Shown: positions 1 through 8,503, counted from the stretch's first letter. The stretch: DNA of 64,000 bases from Buttiauxella sp. A111 (GCF_014189855.1 NZ_BJFN01000002.1:310001-374000), one strand, 5' to 3'. A program made the numbers and translations. Notes: generated by a model from the letters alone, not told the origin.

Positions 1-2
1 GA

Positions 3-356
3 AACTCAATTATTTATGTGGATTTGGGTGACAAAATATTAAACTCACGAATAAACGGACTTAATTATCTTACCGACTTCTCCATTCCTCTTTCGTGTAC
101 GGGTTCACCGGCAGGCGTGAATATGTCGATTAACGGAACCGAGGCATCATTTGGTAATAAAGTATTGAAAGCCTCTAAAGACGGGCTGGGGGTTCGCTTT
201 ATCCGCAATGGTGCTTCTCAGCCTATTAATAGCTGGTTTGCAGTGGATTATCGTCAATCGGTTGCGCTTCAGGTCGCACCGGTTAGAGAGGCCGGGTCCG
301 TCATCTCCGGCGGGTATTTCAACGCAACGGCAACAGTCACGCTCCAGCTACCGTAA
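3..356 (+). CDS. Fimbrial subunit, 5'-truncated by window edge
   Basis: The reading frame is open from the left edge, so only the C-terminal ~117 residues are present; a GTG inside it is an ordinary Val codon. The product has the pilin C-terminal pattern: an alternating beta-strand sequence, a single Cys in FSIPLSCTGSP, the late segment PVREAGSVISGGYFNATATV and a hydrophobic end VTLQLP, which is typical of chaperone/usher pilin C-termini that pair with the chaperone. It is the first of at least four consecutive same-strand fimbrial genes (stop followed 12 bp later by the next ATG), so it is part of a fimbrial operon whose usher, chaperone and major subunit must lie upstream of the window. Which minor subunit it is cannot be decided. 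Confidence 0.85.
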   Translation, partial: NSIIYVDLGDKILNSRINGLNYLTDFSIPLSCTGSPAGVNMSINGTEASFGNKVLKASKDGLGVRFIRNGASQPINSWFAVDYRQSVALQVAPVREAGSVISGGYFNATATVTLQLP

Positions 357-368
357 TAAGAGGCCATG

Positions 369-851
369 ATGAGACGATTTGTATCGGTGTTTTTTTATTT
401 ATTAGTCTGTGCCACACCTTATTCAACCTTTGCGGTAACTTCTTTGGTCATCGAGGGAGCCATTATCGAAGCCGTGCCTTGCGATATTAATGACGGAAAA
501 GCCATTGATATTAATTTTGGCGATGCGGTGGCGATTAGCAAAATTGATGGCAGTCACTACGCGATGCCCTTGACGTTAAATTTTACCTGTAGCAGTGAAC
601 CCACCAGAACCATGACGGTGAAGATTCAGGCAACCGTAAGCGGATTTGACAACAGCGCGGTGCAGACGGATATCGGTGATTTAGCCATTCGTCTGACCAA
701 AAATGGCAACGGCATTGCGCTCAATACACCACTCGCCGTCAATTATCCCTCACCGCTGACCTTAATGAGTACGCCGGTAAAAAGAGCCGGAGCGAAACTG
801 CTTCCAGGGGATTTTAATGCCTTCTCAACCGCAGTGGTTGACTACCTGTAA
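369..851 (+). CDS. Minor fimbrial subunit
   Basis: 160-residue exported pilin-like protein. A hydrophobic signal peptide ends near PYSTFA, followed by a mature domain with two Cys (VPCDIN and FTCSSE) spaced as in the pilin disulfide, and a C-terminus of the form LLPGDFNAFSTAVVDYL in the position of the pilin donor/chaperone-interacting strand. Two adjacent ATGs occur (366 and 369); the Shine-Dalgarno AAGAGG at 358-363 is 5 bases from the second but only 2 from the first, so 369 is preferred. Family: minor subunits of chaperone/usher fimbriae (PapF/MrpF-like in size). Translationally close to both neighbours (12 bp and 11 bp gaps). Confidence 0.85.
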   Translation: MRRFVSVFFYLLVCATPYSTFAVTSLVIEGAIIEAVPCDINDGKAIDINFGDAVAISKIDGSHYAMPLTLNFTCSSEPTRTMTVKIQATVSGFDNSAVQTDIGDLAIRLTKNGNGIALNTPLAVNYPSPLTLMSTPVKRAGAKLLPGDFNAFSTAVVDYL

Positions 852-862
852 GGAGAGTCCGA

Positions 863-1390
863 ATGCTAAAAATAGTGACCATTCTGCTGCTGATCATCGC
901 CGGGTTAAGTGCCGTCTCCCGTGTCGGAGCGGTGAATATTACGATGCACGGCAAATTAGTGGCGGAGCCTTGTTCCATAGTGCCGGGAGATGAAAAAAAA
1001 GAAGTCTTCGTCGGCCATATTGGGCCTGCCTTTCTCTATGAGAACGTGCGCACGGCGGGCACTGATTTTGCTTTACGGCTTGAGCATTGCGATATCAGCG
1101 CCCTGGACTCGGTTTCGATCACTTTTTCCGGGCAAGAGGACACTGAATTACCGGGCCATCTGGCGCTGGATACGTTCTGCACGGCAAGAGGAGTTGCCAT
1201 TGGTTTAGAAACTCCCACAGGCAAACCGTTACCTCTGTTTAGCGAAAGCGATATATACCCTTTAGCCAATGGAACCAGTGCCATTAATCTGCGAGCGTTT
1301 GTGCGGGCCTCCAGCAGAGCCATCGCGAACCGGGAAATTAAAGCGGGGAGCATTAATGCCACCGCTACATTCATATTAAATTATAGCTAA
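863..1390 (+). CDS. Minor fimbrial subunit
   Basis: 175-residue pilin-family protein with a clear signal peptide (hydrophobic core LLLIIAGLSAV, probable cleavage after VGA). The mature part shows the pilin pattern: early Cys in AEPCSIVPGD, second Cys in LEHCDI, a third in TFCTARGVAI, and a C-terminal strand ending ATATFILNYS. A strong ribosome site AGGAGA at 851-856 overlaps the previous stop region. The context (between a minor pilin and a probable tip adhesin) suggests an adaptor subunit of the fibrillum. The exact subunit name is not assigned. Confidence 0.85.
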   Translation: MLKIVTILLLIIAGLSAVSRVGAVNITMHGKLVAEPCSIVPGDEKKEVFVGHIGPAFLYENVRTAGTDFALRLEHCDISALDSVSITFSGQEDTELPGHLALDTFCTARGVAIGLETPTGKPLPLFSESDIYPLANGTSAINLRAFVRASSRAIANREIKAGSINATATFILNYS

Positions 1391-1484
1391 TCACGATATT
1401 TAATTTATTTTCACTGGTGTTAAAAGCATTAGTTTGGATACTAGTGGTAATCAATAAAAGTGTCCTATAGATTCAGGATAAATG

Positions 1485-2321
1485 ATGAAAAACATATTGA
1501 TAAAGTTTACCTGTCTTTTCTTATTGGTATTCAGCAGTGCTGTTTTTGCAGAACTGCAAATAACGTTTGAGCCAAACCCAGACCCTTCAAGGATTAACGT
1601 TAGAGCTACGCATATCCCAACGCCAGGTGATGATGAGTGTATGTGGAAAAACTATCCTTGCTACGATGCCGGGACCAATACGGCAACGCCAGCACATTGG
1701 TTTACTAGCCCTTGCAATAATTGCTATGGCACTCCATGGGATCAGGTTCCGCCAATAAGAGGATTACCATCAGGATCGAGAATAGACCATTTTGCGATGT
1801 CTTATTTAGGTGGAATAGGACAGAGTCGGGTTATTTTTGAAGGCCTTAAGATTTCTAATGCCGGGCAGTGGTTTTGCGTAGGTGTGGCCTCAAAAGGTAA
1901 TTTCTATAGTAAAGGTGTACATAGACAATGTGGTTTAATACCGAGTGTAGTGGTTCCCCCTAAACCTACCTGCACGGTAACTCCCGGCAGCATTCAATTG
2001 AATCATAACAGCCTTACCGCAGCAGAAGCCGTCAATCATGTGGCAAGTCAGACGGTTAGGGTCAGCTGCACAGCAACAGGTTATGTGAGTATTAAGGCAA
2101 CCGATGTTGTTTACGGTAAATCAAGTTTCCAGCTCCGAGCATCAGACAAACTCTCTAATACATTAACGGTGGATGGTGTAGACGGTGCGACCGGAAAAAC
2201 GTATTCCATTGGCACCTCCGGTGTGAATGTGGTTATCGCTTCAAAACTTTATTCAGGAGGCCCGGCAATCAGCGCAGGTTCGTTTTCAGGAAATGCAGTA
2301 ATGGTATTTGAAGTGATATAA
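1485..2321 (+). CDS. Putative two-domain fimbrial tip adhesin
   Basis: 278 residues, larger than the preceding pilins. After a signal peptide (core CLFLLVFSSAVFA) comes an N-terminal domain of ~140 residues rich in Cys, His, Trp and Pro (CMWKNYPCYDAG, HWFTSPCNNCYG, WFCVGVAS, HRQCGL), then a proline linker VVVPPKPTC, then a pilin-like domain (CTVTPGSIQL...VSCTATG...) ending AVMVFEVI. This lectin-plus-pilin layout at the 3' end of a fimbrial operon is that of tip adhesins such as MrpH or PapG; an MrpH-like relationship is plausible from size and Cys/His content but is inference. Start chosen at the second ATG: AGGA (1475-1478) is 6 bases upstream of it. A 94-bp AT-rich gap separates it from the previous gene; a terminator follows. 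Confidence 0.75.
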   Translation: MKNILIKFTCLFLLVFSSAVFAELQITFEPNPDPSRINVRATHIPTPGDDECMWKNYPCYDAGTNTATPAHWFTSPCNNCYGTPWDQVPPIRGLPSGSRIDHFAMSYLGGIGQSRVIFEGLKISNAGQWFCVGVASKGNFYSKGVHRQCGLIPSVVVPPKPTCTVTPGSIQLNHNSLTAAEAVNHVASQTVRVSCTATGYVSIKATDVVYGKSSFQLRASDKLSNTLTVDGVDGATGKTYSIGTSGVNVVIASKLYSGGPAISAGSFSGNAVMVFEVI

Positions 2322-2352
2322 CAAGATATAACCCTTCTCTGTTGTAGCTTTC

Positions 2353-2381
2353 GCCAGAGTCTCCGCTCTGGCATTTTTTTC
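2353..2381 (+). terminator. Terminator of the fimbrial operon
   Basis: Perfect stem GCCAGAG (2353-2359) / CTCTGGC (2366-2372) with a 6-base loop followed by ATTTTTTT. It lies 32 bp after the adhesin stop codon, so the fimbrial transcript ends here. Confidence 0.85.
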
Positions 2382-2400
2382 TGACAATTAATTAAATATT

Positions 2401-2763
2401 ATGATGACAAAAAACCTCAAAAACATGGGTGTAGTAGCCCTGACTATATTATTGACAACTGCCTGTGTTCCTCATAAAAAAAGCCCGATACCTGCCTCAT
2501 CTGGGGAATTCTCTTCATGCGTTGCGGAAGCAACAACCTTGGTGAAAATAAATCGAGTAAAATACGAGAAAGATTACACCAACTTATCGACTATGATAAA
2601 AGCCACTAAAGACTACGCGGGTATAATTAACCATATTCAAAGCGATAACCAATCTATTATCACTCCGCTTTATCAATACAAAATTAACAATGTCTGTAAT
2701 GAGATCTCACAAAAACTACTCGCCGAAATGAAAGTGAAGGCGCTGGAGATCCAGAGCCAATAA
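2401..2763 (+). CDS. Small exported hypothetical protein, possible lipoprotein
   Basis: 120 residues, not recognised. The N-terminus has Lys residues, a hydrophobic core (GVVALTILLTT) and then Ala-Cys-Val. The Cys could be a lipidation site, but Thr at -3 makes the lipobox atypical. The mature part is short and mostly helical in composition, with two further Cys (SSCVAE, NNVCNE) that could form a disulfide. Two ATGs are adjacent (2401, 2404) and no clear ribosome site is visible. The stop is followed after one base by the next start codon, so translation of the two genes is almost certainly coupled and the products may act together in the envelope. Confidence 0.7.
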   Translation: MMTKNLKNMGVVALTILLTTACVPHKKSPIPASSGEFSSCVAEATTLVKINRVKYEKDYTNLSTMIKATKDYAGIINHIQSDNQSIITPLYQYKINNVCNEISQKLLAEMKVKALEIQSQ

Positions 2764-2764
2764 T

Positions 2765-4015
2765 ATGAATAAAAAAACGCTTATCCTTTTGCTGCAAATG
2801 TGTTTGCTGCCAGCCGCGTTAGCTAACGAGCAGCAGGATTTTTTATCTTCTGTTTCCGAACTCTCGTTGCCAACACTGGCTGGTGTTGCAGAACCGATGA
2901 AACCCATAACGGAAAAAGCCGCTAACACGCCCAAACTCCAGCGGCCAATTCAGCAGACTGTACCGCCCTCACCTCAGATCGTCAGGCTAAACAACAAGGT
3001 CGCTAATCTCAGACAAACCATCGCCAAACTCGAGTCAGATAAGAAAGAACTGACGCGGCAGTTAAAACTCAATATTGCGCCAACCCCTAAACCAATATCG
3101 CCCAATCCAGAACTGTCAGAACTGAAGCAACAATTACTGGCTGTTCAAAATGCCAATCAGACATTGAAGGAACAGATGAGCAAATCTCAAAAACAGGACA
3201 GTAGCGAGAATAAGCGTAGTCATGAATTCGCCGGGATGGTTAAAGATTTGGCTTCCGTCAGGGAGGAAAACCACAAGCTCATCGCCCAAATTCAGGAGGC
3301 TCAGGCTCATCTGGCCTCAATAGAGAAACAGAAAAGCGCCGAACTCAGCGCCCTAAAATCGTCGCTTGATAACACTCAAAAGCAAAACCATGAACTGAGC
3401 GAAAAACTGACTAAAAATGCGGCCATCTGGACAGCAGCCAGCCAGTCCGATAAGCAGTCCTGGGCATTAGGCATGTCGCTTGCCGGTAACGTGCGCAAGA
3501 CCCTTGTTCAGCTTAAAGATCTGGCAATTCCCTATAGCGAAGAAGGGCTTAAGAGAGGCATGTTAGCTGGGATAGTGATGAGCGCTCCCCCGTCACTGGC
3601 GGTGCAGGAAGATCTGCGAGAGCTGCTCAAAAATTATGATTTAGAATTACAAAAACGCAGCAAAAAGACTATTGATCTGATCAGAAAGAGCCTGGTAAAA
3701 CAGAAAATTGATAAGCAGAATTACAGTACCTTCTTTGTGCATGTCAAAAAGGGTAAGCAGGTTGAAGCGCTTGATAAGGTGCTGTTTACGCTGAAAACTG
3801 AAACGCTTGATGGACGCAAGCTTGATGATGTTAAAGACAAGCCGCTGAACCTCAACACGCCTTTACCGGACATCATTCTGGAAGCACTTGATGAGATTGG
3901 ACAAGGTGGGGGAATGACGCTGTATTGTCTGGGGGCCGATCTGTATACCGACAGCACGCTTCCCGCCGGAGTTTTCCCTTATACCGGGCTAAAATTATCT
4001 CTTAGCACCCGTTAA
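2765..4015 (+). CDS. Exported coiled-coil protein with degenerate FKBP-like domains
   Basis: 416 residues. Signal peptide MNKKTLILLLQMCLLPAALA; Pro-rich stretch ~60-75; two predicted coiled-coil blocks (~75-105 and ~118-215) rich in Lys/Glu/Gln with heptad-like Leu. Residues ~225-300 (WALGMSLAGNVRKTL ... GLKRGMLAGIV) align by eye with the N-terminal dimerisation domain of FkpA/Mip-type prolyl isomerases (E. coli FkpA: YALGVSLGRYMEQSL). Residues ~325-416 follow the FKBP fold order (TLDGRKLDD, LPDIILEALDEIGQGGGMTLYCLG, ending GLKLSLS), but conserved pocket positions are changed: Phe of the FD motif is Leu and the VIPGW Trp is absent, so isomerase activity is doubtful. It is more likely a periplasmic chaperone or scaffold. 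Translationally coupled to the small exported protein upstream. Confidence 0.7.
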   Translation: MNKKTLILLLQMCLLPAALANEQQDFLSSVSELSLPTLAGVAEPMKPITEKAANTPKLQRPIQQTVPPSPQIVRLNNKVANLRQTIAKLESDKKELTRQLKLNIAPTPKPISPNPELSELKQQLLAVQNANQTLKEQMSKSQKQDSSENKRSHEFAGMVKDLASVREENHKLIAQIQEAQAHLASIEKQKSAELSALKSSLDNTQKQNHELSEKLTKNAAIWTAASQSDKQSWALGMSLAGNVRKTLVQLKDLAIPYSEEGLKRGMLAGIVMSAPPSLAVQEDLRELLKNYDLELQKRSKKTIDLIRKSLVKQKIDKQNYSTFFVHVKKGKQVEALDKVLFTLKTETLDGRKLDDVKDKPLNLNTPLPDIILEALDEIGQGGGMTLYCLGADLYTDSTLPAGVFPYTGLKLSLSTR

Positions 4016-4027
4016 TAAATCCAACAA

Positions 4028-4055
4028 GCCAGGTGGAATAGCACTTCCTCCTGGC
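4028..4055. terminator. Hairpin between convergent genes
   Basis: GCCAGGTGGAA (4028-4038) pairs with TTCCTCCTGGC (4045-4055) around a 6-base loop, with one T-T mismatch. It sits between the convergent coiled-coil and regulator genes. No T-run follows on either strand, so the terminator role is inferred from position. Confidence 0.5.
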
Positions 4056-4064
4056 CTGGCATGA

Positions 4065-4670
4065 TTACGGTAACGATAGAAAGCTGTGTGTGAAATGGTC
4101 ATGGGAGCCAAGATAATCAAATAATCTGTCACTGAGGCTAAATATGAAGTGAAAAATGCTGGTGACGCAGGCGGCGGTTAAAACCATTTTATACTTGTGA
4201 AATAATGCACGGAGTTTGCACTTTTTGGCGGCCGCCAGCCCCAGCACCTGATGCTCTTCAGCCAGCCTGAGCGCCGGGATATCGTCATTTTCATCGGGCG
4301 CAAATTCCATCCTTCCAGCTGCGTTCTCTTGATGCACTTCCACCCGATACTCAGGGTTAAACTGATAGCCAAGCTTAGGCACCGTCACAATAATATCTTT
4401 ACCAAACCCAACGTGCTGAAAACACTTCCTGATGTGGGAGATAACCTGGTTAACACTGTTATCTGTCACCACAAATCCGTAATCTTTCCATGATTTCTCA
4501 AGCAGCGTCATTTTGTTCAAGACATTGCCACGCGACACAATCAGGCTTTCCAGACAACGAGCGGCGGGTGCTGAAAGATTCGCTGTGTTTGATGTTTCAC
4601 AGTCAACCGAAGTGAGTTTCGCAATGGTGCTGTCAAAAATAAGCGTGCTATTAATAATATACTTTGTCAT
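4065..4670 (-). CDS. ToxR/CadC-like membrane-anchored winged-helix regulator
   Basis: 201 residues. Residues ~5-110 read as an OmpR/ToxR-type winged-helix DNA-binding domain: LSAPAARCLESLIVSRG, then the recognition-helix region VVTDNSVNQVISHIRKCF and the wing IIVTVPKLGYQF, a hallmark of CadC/ToxR proteins. A charged linker follows, then one probable membrane helix (~158-178, MVLTAACVTSIFHFIFSL), leaving only ~20 residues outside the cytoplasm. There is therefore no sizeable periplasmic sensing domain, unlike CadC. It is transcribed away from the autotransporter gene across a 950-bp AT-rich gap and convergently with the FKBP-like gene; it likely regulates one of them. E. coli also has a CadC-like gene (yqeI) near this tRNA, but orthology is not established. 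Confidence 0.8.
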   Translation of the reverse strand: MTKYIINSTLIFDSTIAKLTSVDCETSNTANLSAPAARCLESLIVSRGNVLNKMTLLEKSWKDYGFVVTDNSVNQVISHIRKCFQHVGFGKDIIVTVPKLGYQFNPEYRVEVHQENAAGRMEFAPDENDDIPALRLAEEHQVLGLAAAKKCKLRALFHKYKMVLTAACVTSIFHFIFSLSDRLFDYLGSHDHFTHSFLSLP

Positions 4671-5260
4671 CGATTTTCCTGAACCTATTTACATCGCGTA
4701 CCAGAGGAAAGTAAATGTAATCTGTATCTTAACAGTCAATCAAATATGAGTTTTAGGCGTTATATCACTTGCGTGAATTCTAACATGACTCAAAATTTTG
4801 GCAATCTATCGGCCAGCATTTATTGTTTTACTGCCGATATTTTAGGTATGAAAAAGACCAATAAACCTTGCGTTGATATTTATTCAAAAAACAGTTTCAC
4901 TCTGATTCCAAAAAGATAACAAGAGCGCTAAAAATAATATTATCACGCTTATAAATATTCTATTTTACAAACTCTTAAAGCACTCACAAGGTTGACTGGT
5001 CACATTAAATTATCTAAGTCGTTGAGCGCTTTGGGACACATCAGAGACAAGGCAACGCGATCCCCCACTTTGTGCTCTTTCTCAAATTACGTTGGCGCAA
5101 TTCTTAACAGATCTCTTGAGTTCACAATCGGTAGAAACCTTCGAATGAAAGCAAATTTTCTTCATTTAACCTTATGAAAAGCTATGAAAGAAGGTTGTAT
5201 TTTGCGCAAATAATTTTCATCCAATTGAAAACAAACAAATTTAAATCAACACAGCAAAGC
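4671..5260. other. Long AT-rich intergenic region
   Basis: About 590 bp upstream of both the winged-helix regulator and the autotransporter with no convincing gene. Short open frames here (for example 4992-5177) lack a ribosome site and any recognisable sequence. The composition is AT-rich, as in silenced horizontally acquired promoters. I see no conserved element before the FNR box at 5261. Confidence 0.6.
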
Positions 5261-5274
5261 TTGATTTGAATCAA
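5261..5274. promoter_or_regulatory. Consensus FNR box
   Basis: TTGATTTGAATCAA matches the FNR consensus TTGAT-N4-ATCAA at all ten defined positions. It lies 352 bp upstream of the autotransporter start. A TATATT hexamer at 5284-5289 is a possible -10 that would put FNR at about -28 (repressing); an activating class II arrangement would need a start near 5309, where the -10 match is poor. The sign of control is therefore open. Confidence 0.6.
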
Positions 5275-5625
5275 GTAAATCACTATATTAGCCACCTGAT
5301 AACGAACGTTGATTATTAACAAATTGAAGTTTTTTCACTACATTTTTGCCGGTTGGTTTTGTTGCACAACATTGACCGGGAACGTTACCTACTGGATTAT
5401 CACAACAGCTAACGTTTATCTTCAGGGTTTGCTCCACGGAAAAGGTTGAACTATCAGGGAAAGAAAAGACGATTATTATCAGCTCTTTTCTACAGCAAGA
5501 TGCTAACGGGAAAGCGTTTTAAGTTCTCAAAACCATTCCCCACATCATTATTTTTATAACATTAAGCTCATTCATTCCGCGCAATGAACGGGTAGTTCAT
5601 ACTATATTTTTTCCCTGGAAGCATG

Positions 5626-8235
5626 ATGACTGCAAGTTTTAATCGTTTAAAGTTTCTCAATAGTTACAACCCTTCATTTTTAAATATGCTACTGGCCCTT
5701 GGAATACTTAATTTTCCGAATCAGGCTTATGCCATTTTCTATCTGGAGAATTCTCAACAAGGCGTTATTCTCGATTCGGATTCACAATATTTTGTTCAAC
5801 ACAATATTACGGTGACGTCGAATCAGGCAACGCAAAGCGCGGTGGTGATTCATGATGCACCGGTAAACTCACCCGTCGTTCTCCTCCCCCTACCCACCAC
5901 CTTTTACAATGAGGGGACAATTAACGGACCTGATGGCGGGAACAGTCTTGCTGGTATAGATTTTGCCACCTCTGGTGAGCTGCAGAACGGATACAGCGGG
6001 TCTATTAGCGGCGGCGAGCATGGCGTAAAGCTGACAAAGGGCTCACACACCCTATTTAATGATGGCCGTATTACCGCGCGAACGGGTAACGGCATTAGTA
6101 TTCTTGACAGCGTAGCCTACATAGAAAACTACCAGTTGATATCAGGCGGCAGAACGGGCATCGACGGCCATTCAGCTTCGCAGGTAGATCTTTACAACTA
6201 TGGAACCATTACCGCTATTGAGCAGCAAGCTGTGGTAGTGAATAGCAGCAGCCAGATATATAACGCCGGTACGTTATCGAGCCTGAATGCAGCAGGTATT
6301 TTATTAGAGGGCGATAACAATAATCTGGTGCTGAGCGATAACTCGCAAATCGAAGGCAACAACGGTGTGGCGATGCTTAGCACAGGTTCTGGGAACAGCC
6401 TGTTATTGAAAGGTTCGGGCCAGGAAGATGGCAGTTTCTTATCCGACACTGCAGAGCACGGCCTGGCCAACATCGTCTCTCTGGAGGCGACGAACTGGAC
6501 GCTTAGCGGTGATATCGAGGCCTATGGCACGGATAACAACGTGCTGGATGTTGAAGGCCAACTTACGCTCGCAGGAAATACCTCAATTGCAGGCGGTGGC
6601 GGTGCAACCGTCCAGAAAACGGGCGTATTAACGCTGACCCACGGCGGTTCACTGGCAGGTAACCTCGTCAATACCGGACTCGTAGAAGTCGGAGGCCAGG
6701 CGCTATCAGAAACGATGATGCCCGCTTTCACCGTCAAGGGTGACGTGAATAACGCCGGTGAGATTGCTTTCAATTCACCCCAGCTGGTTTACGGTAATAC
6801 CCTGCGCATTGAAGGGAATTACCACGGCCAGGAAAATAGCGTTCTCTCTATGCGAGGCGCACTGAATGGCGACAGCTCTGCGGTTGATAAGCTTGAGATC
6901 ACCGGGGATGTCTCCGGCTCGACTAATGTGGAAGTGACAAATATCGGCGGATCAGGTGCAAGTACCCTGGAAGGCATCAAGCTGATTTCGGTTCAGGGAC
7001 AGTCTGCTGAAAACGCATTTATCCAAAAAGGACGTATTGTTGCGGGAAGTTATGACTACCGACTCCAGCGCGGAAGTGTGAGCTCCCCGCAGGAAAACAG
7101 TTGGTATCTGAGTTCAGCTTCCGGCGTGGCGCAACCACCGTTACCAAAACCCACTCCGGTAGCGATGCCATCGGCTGCACCGCCAGTGATACCCCCTGTC
7201 TTAGCGCCAGCAACACCAGCAGCTCTTCCGATTGGTGAGTCCGGGGATAATCAGAACGGCGAACAACCGATATCCATCCCCGAGCAAGCACCACAACAAC
7301 AGCGGCAGGAAAATATTATGCGCCCGGAAGCGGGAGCCTATGCAGCGAATAACGCCATCGCGAATACGCTATTTGTGACGAGTTTGCAGGACCGCCTTCC
7401 CGCAGGCAAAGAAAACTCAGCGCTCTGGTTACGTCAGATTGGCACCCATCTGCAATCTGAGACAGGTGATCAACTGGCTAACAGCGGAAACCAGTATGTC
7501 GCGCAACTGGGGGCGGATCTTGTTCGTTTTCAGGCCGGTGAGCGTGGCGCTATTCACGTTGGCGTGATGGGCGGTTACGGGCGCAGCCACGGTAAATCGA
7601 CATCGAAAATAACGGGTTATAACGCTGACCAATCATTGAACGGTTACAGCGGTGGCCTAAGTGCAACCTGGTTTGCCGACGAAACTGAGCGCTCCGGGGC
7701 TTATAGCGACAACTGGCTGCAATATAGTTCGTTCAAAAATAGCGTCAAAGGTGACGGTCTTTCGGCTGAATCTTATGATTCGCGAGGTTTTAGCGCATCG
7801 ACAGAATGGGGTTATACCTTCAGATATTCCACTTCTGCTAACAGCGCAGTCACCTTGCAACCGCAGGCGCAGGTCGTCTGGATGGGCGTCAAAGCAGACG
7901 ATCATCAGGAAGCGAATGGCACTACGGTAAAATCCACGGGGAAAAATAACGTGGCAACGCGACTTGGTCTGCGAACGGCTTATTCAGCAAGTACCCAGGC
8001 TATCCTGAAACCTTTTGTGGAACTCAATTGGCTGCATAACAGCAGACCGTTTGGGGTTTCAATGAACGACGTGATCACCCATATAGATGGCATGAAAGAT
8101 ACGGTGGAGATGAAAACAGGGATCAGCGCTAAACTGGCCAACCATCTGGAAGGAGCCATTGAAGCCAACCTACAAAAAGGGCGCAATGGATATCAAAGTG
8201 CGGGTGGGATGCTAACTCTACGCTACGATTTCTAA
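5626..8235 (+). CDS. Autotransporter adhesin (type Va secretion)
   Basis: 869 residues. Long signal peptide of ~36 residues ending FPNQAYA. The passenger (~37-520) is built of short beta-helix repeats of the type YNYGTI, IYNAGTL, FYNEGTI and FNDGRI. A proline-rich linker follows (LPKPTPVAMPSAAPPVIPPV, around residue 506-525). The translocator starts near MRPEAGAYAANNAIANTLF with the family motif leading into LQDRLP, and ends in a C-terminal Phe (LTLRYDF), as needed for outer-membrane barrel insertion. ATGs occur at 5623 and 5626; TGGAAG at 5616-5621 gives better spacing for the second. The architecture is that of AIDA/MisL-like or pertactin-like self-associating adhesins; the ligand cannot be predicted. 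The gene ends 28 bp before the 3' end of tRNA-Gly, so it is the first accessory gene next to that integration site. Confidence 0.92.
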   Translation: MTASFNRLKFLNSYNPSFLNMLLALGILNFPNQAYAIFYLENSQQGVILDSDSQYFVQHNITVTSNQATQSAVVIHDAPVNSPVVLLPLPTTFYNEGTINGPDGGNSLAGIDFATSGELQNGYSGSISGGEHGVKLTKGSHTLFNDGRITARTGNGISILDSVAYIENYQLISGGRTGIDGHSASQVDLYNYGTITAIEQQAVVVNSSSQIYNAGTLSSLNAAGILLEGDNNNLVLSDNSQIEGNNGVAMLSTGSGNSLLLKGSGQEDGSFLSDTAEHGLANIVSLEATNWTLSGDIEAYGTDNNVLDVEGQLTLAGNTSIAGGGGATVQKTGVLTLTHGGSLAGNLVNTGLVEVGGQALSETMMPAFTVKGDVNNAGEIAFNSPQLVYGNTLRIEGNYHGQENSVLSMRGALNGDSSAVDKLEITGDVSGSTNVEVTNIGGSGASTLEGIKLISVQGQSAENAFIQKGRIVAGSYDYRLQRGSVSSPQENSWYLSSASGVAQPPLPKPTPVAMPSAAPPVIPPVLAPATPAALPIGESGDNQNGEQPISIPEQAPQQQRQENIMRPEAGAYAANNAIANTLFVTSLQDRLPAGKENSALWLRQIGTHLQSETGDQLANSGNQYVAQLGADLVRFQAGERGAIHVGVMGGYGRSHGKSTSKITGYNADQSLNGYSGGLSATWFADETERSGAYSDNWLQYSSFKNSVKGDGLSAESYDSRGFSASTEWGYTFRYSTSANSAVTLQPQAQVVWMGVKADDHQEANGTTVKSTGKNNVATRLGLRTAYSASTQAILKPFVELNWLHNSRPFGVSMNDVITHIDGMKDTVEMKTGISAKLANHLEGAIEANLQKGRNGYQSAGGMLTLRYDF

Positions 8236-8263
8236 GTTTGACGCTTTGAAGGAGAATTGATAT

Positions 8264-8337
8264 TGGAGCGGGTGAAGGGAATCGAACCCTCGTATGCAGC
8301 TTGGGAAGCTGCCGTTCTACCATTGAACTACACCCGC
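8264..8337 (-). tRNA. glyU: tRNA-Gly, anticodon CCC
   Basis: Read on the minus strand the gene begins GCGGGTGTAGTTCAATGGTA and folds into a standard cloverleaf: acceptor stem GCGGGTG, anticodon arm GCAGC-TTCCCAA-GCTGC giving anticodon CCC, T-arm with GGTTCGATTCC, and an encoded 3' CCA (TGG at 8264-8266 on the plus strand). 74 nt including CCA. Its place beside ygeR matches glyU of E. coli. The 3' end faces the accessory fimbria/autotransporter block, the usual orientation for tRNA-linked islands. Confidence 0.97.
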
Positions 8338-8503
8338 TTTGAAGTGCGTAGGCATTATAGACGTTCAGCCTGTGCTGGCAAGCGCATTTTGAATTTATGT
8401 GATGGATTATTAAGCGATTGTTTTTGCTTGATGCACCTGGCGCAGTAGCATTCAGCAAGTGCTTCGCCTACTTTCTGTTCATTACTGAATGCTCTTTCCG
8501 GAG

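Noticed and set aside
4992-5177. 61-codon open frame in the regulator/autotransporter gap
   Set aside because: No ATG with ribosome site, unusual composition, no similarity recognised.
1-8263. Prophage or insertion sequence in the accessory block
   Set aside because: No integrase, transposase or phage structural gene is present; content is fimbrial, regulatory and autotransporter genes only.
8129-8458. 109-codon open frame spanning the glyU gene
   Set aside because: Overlaps the tRNA gene and the autotransporter end in antisense; not a credible protein.
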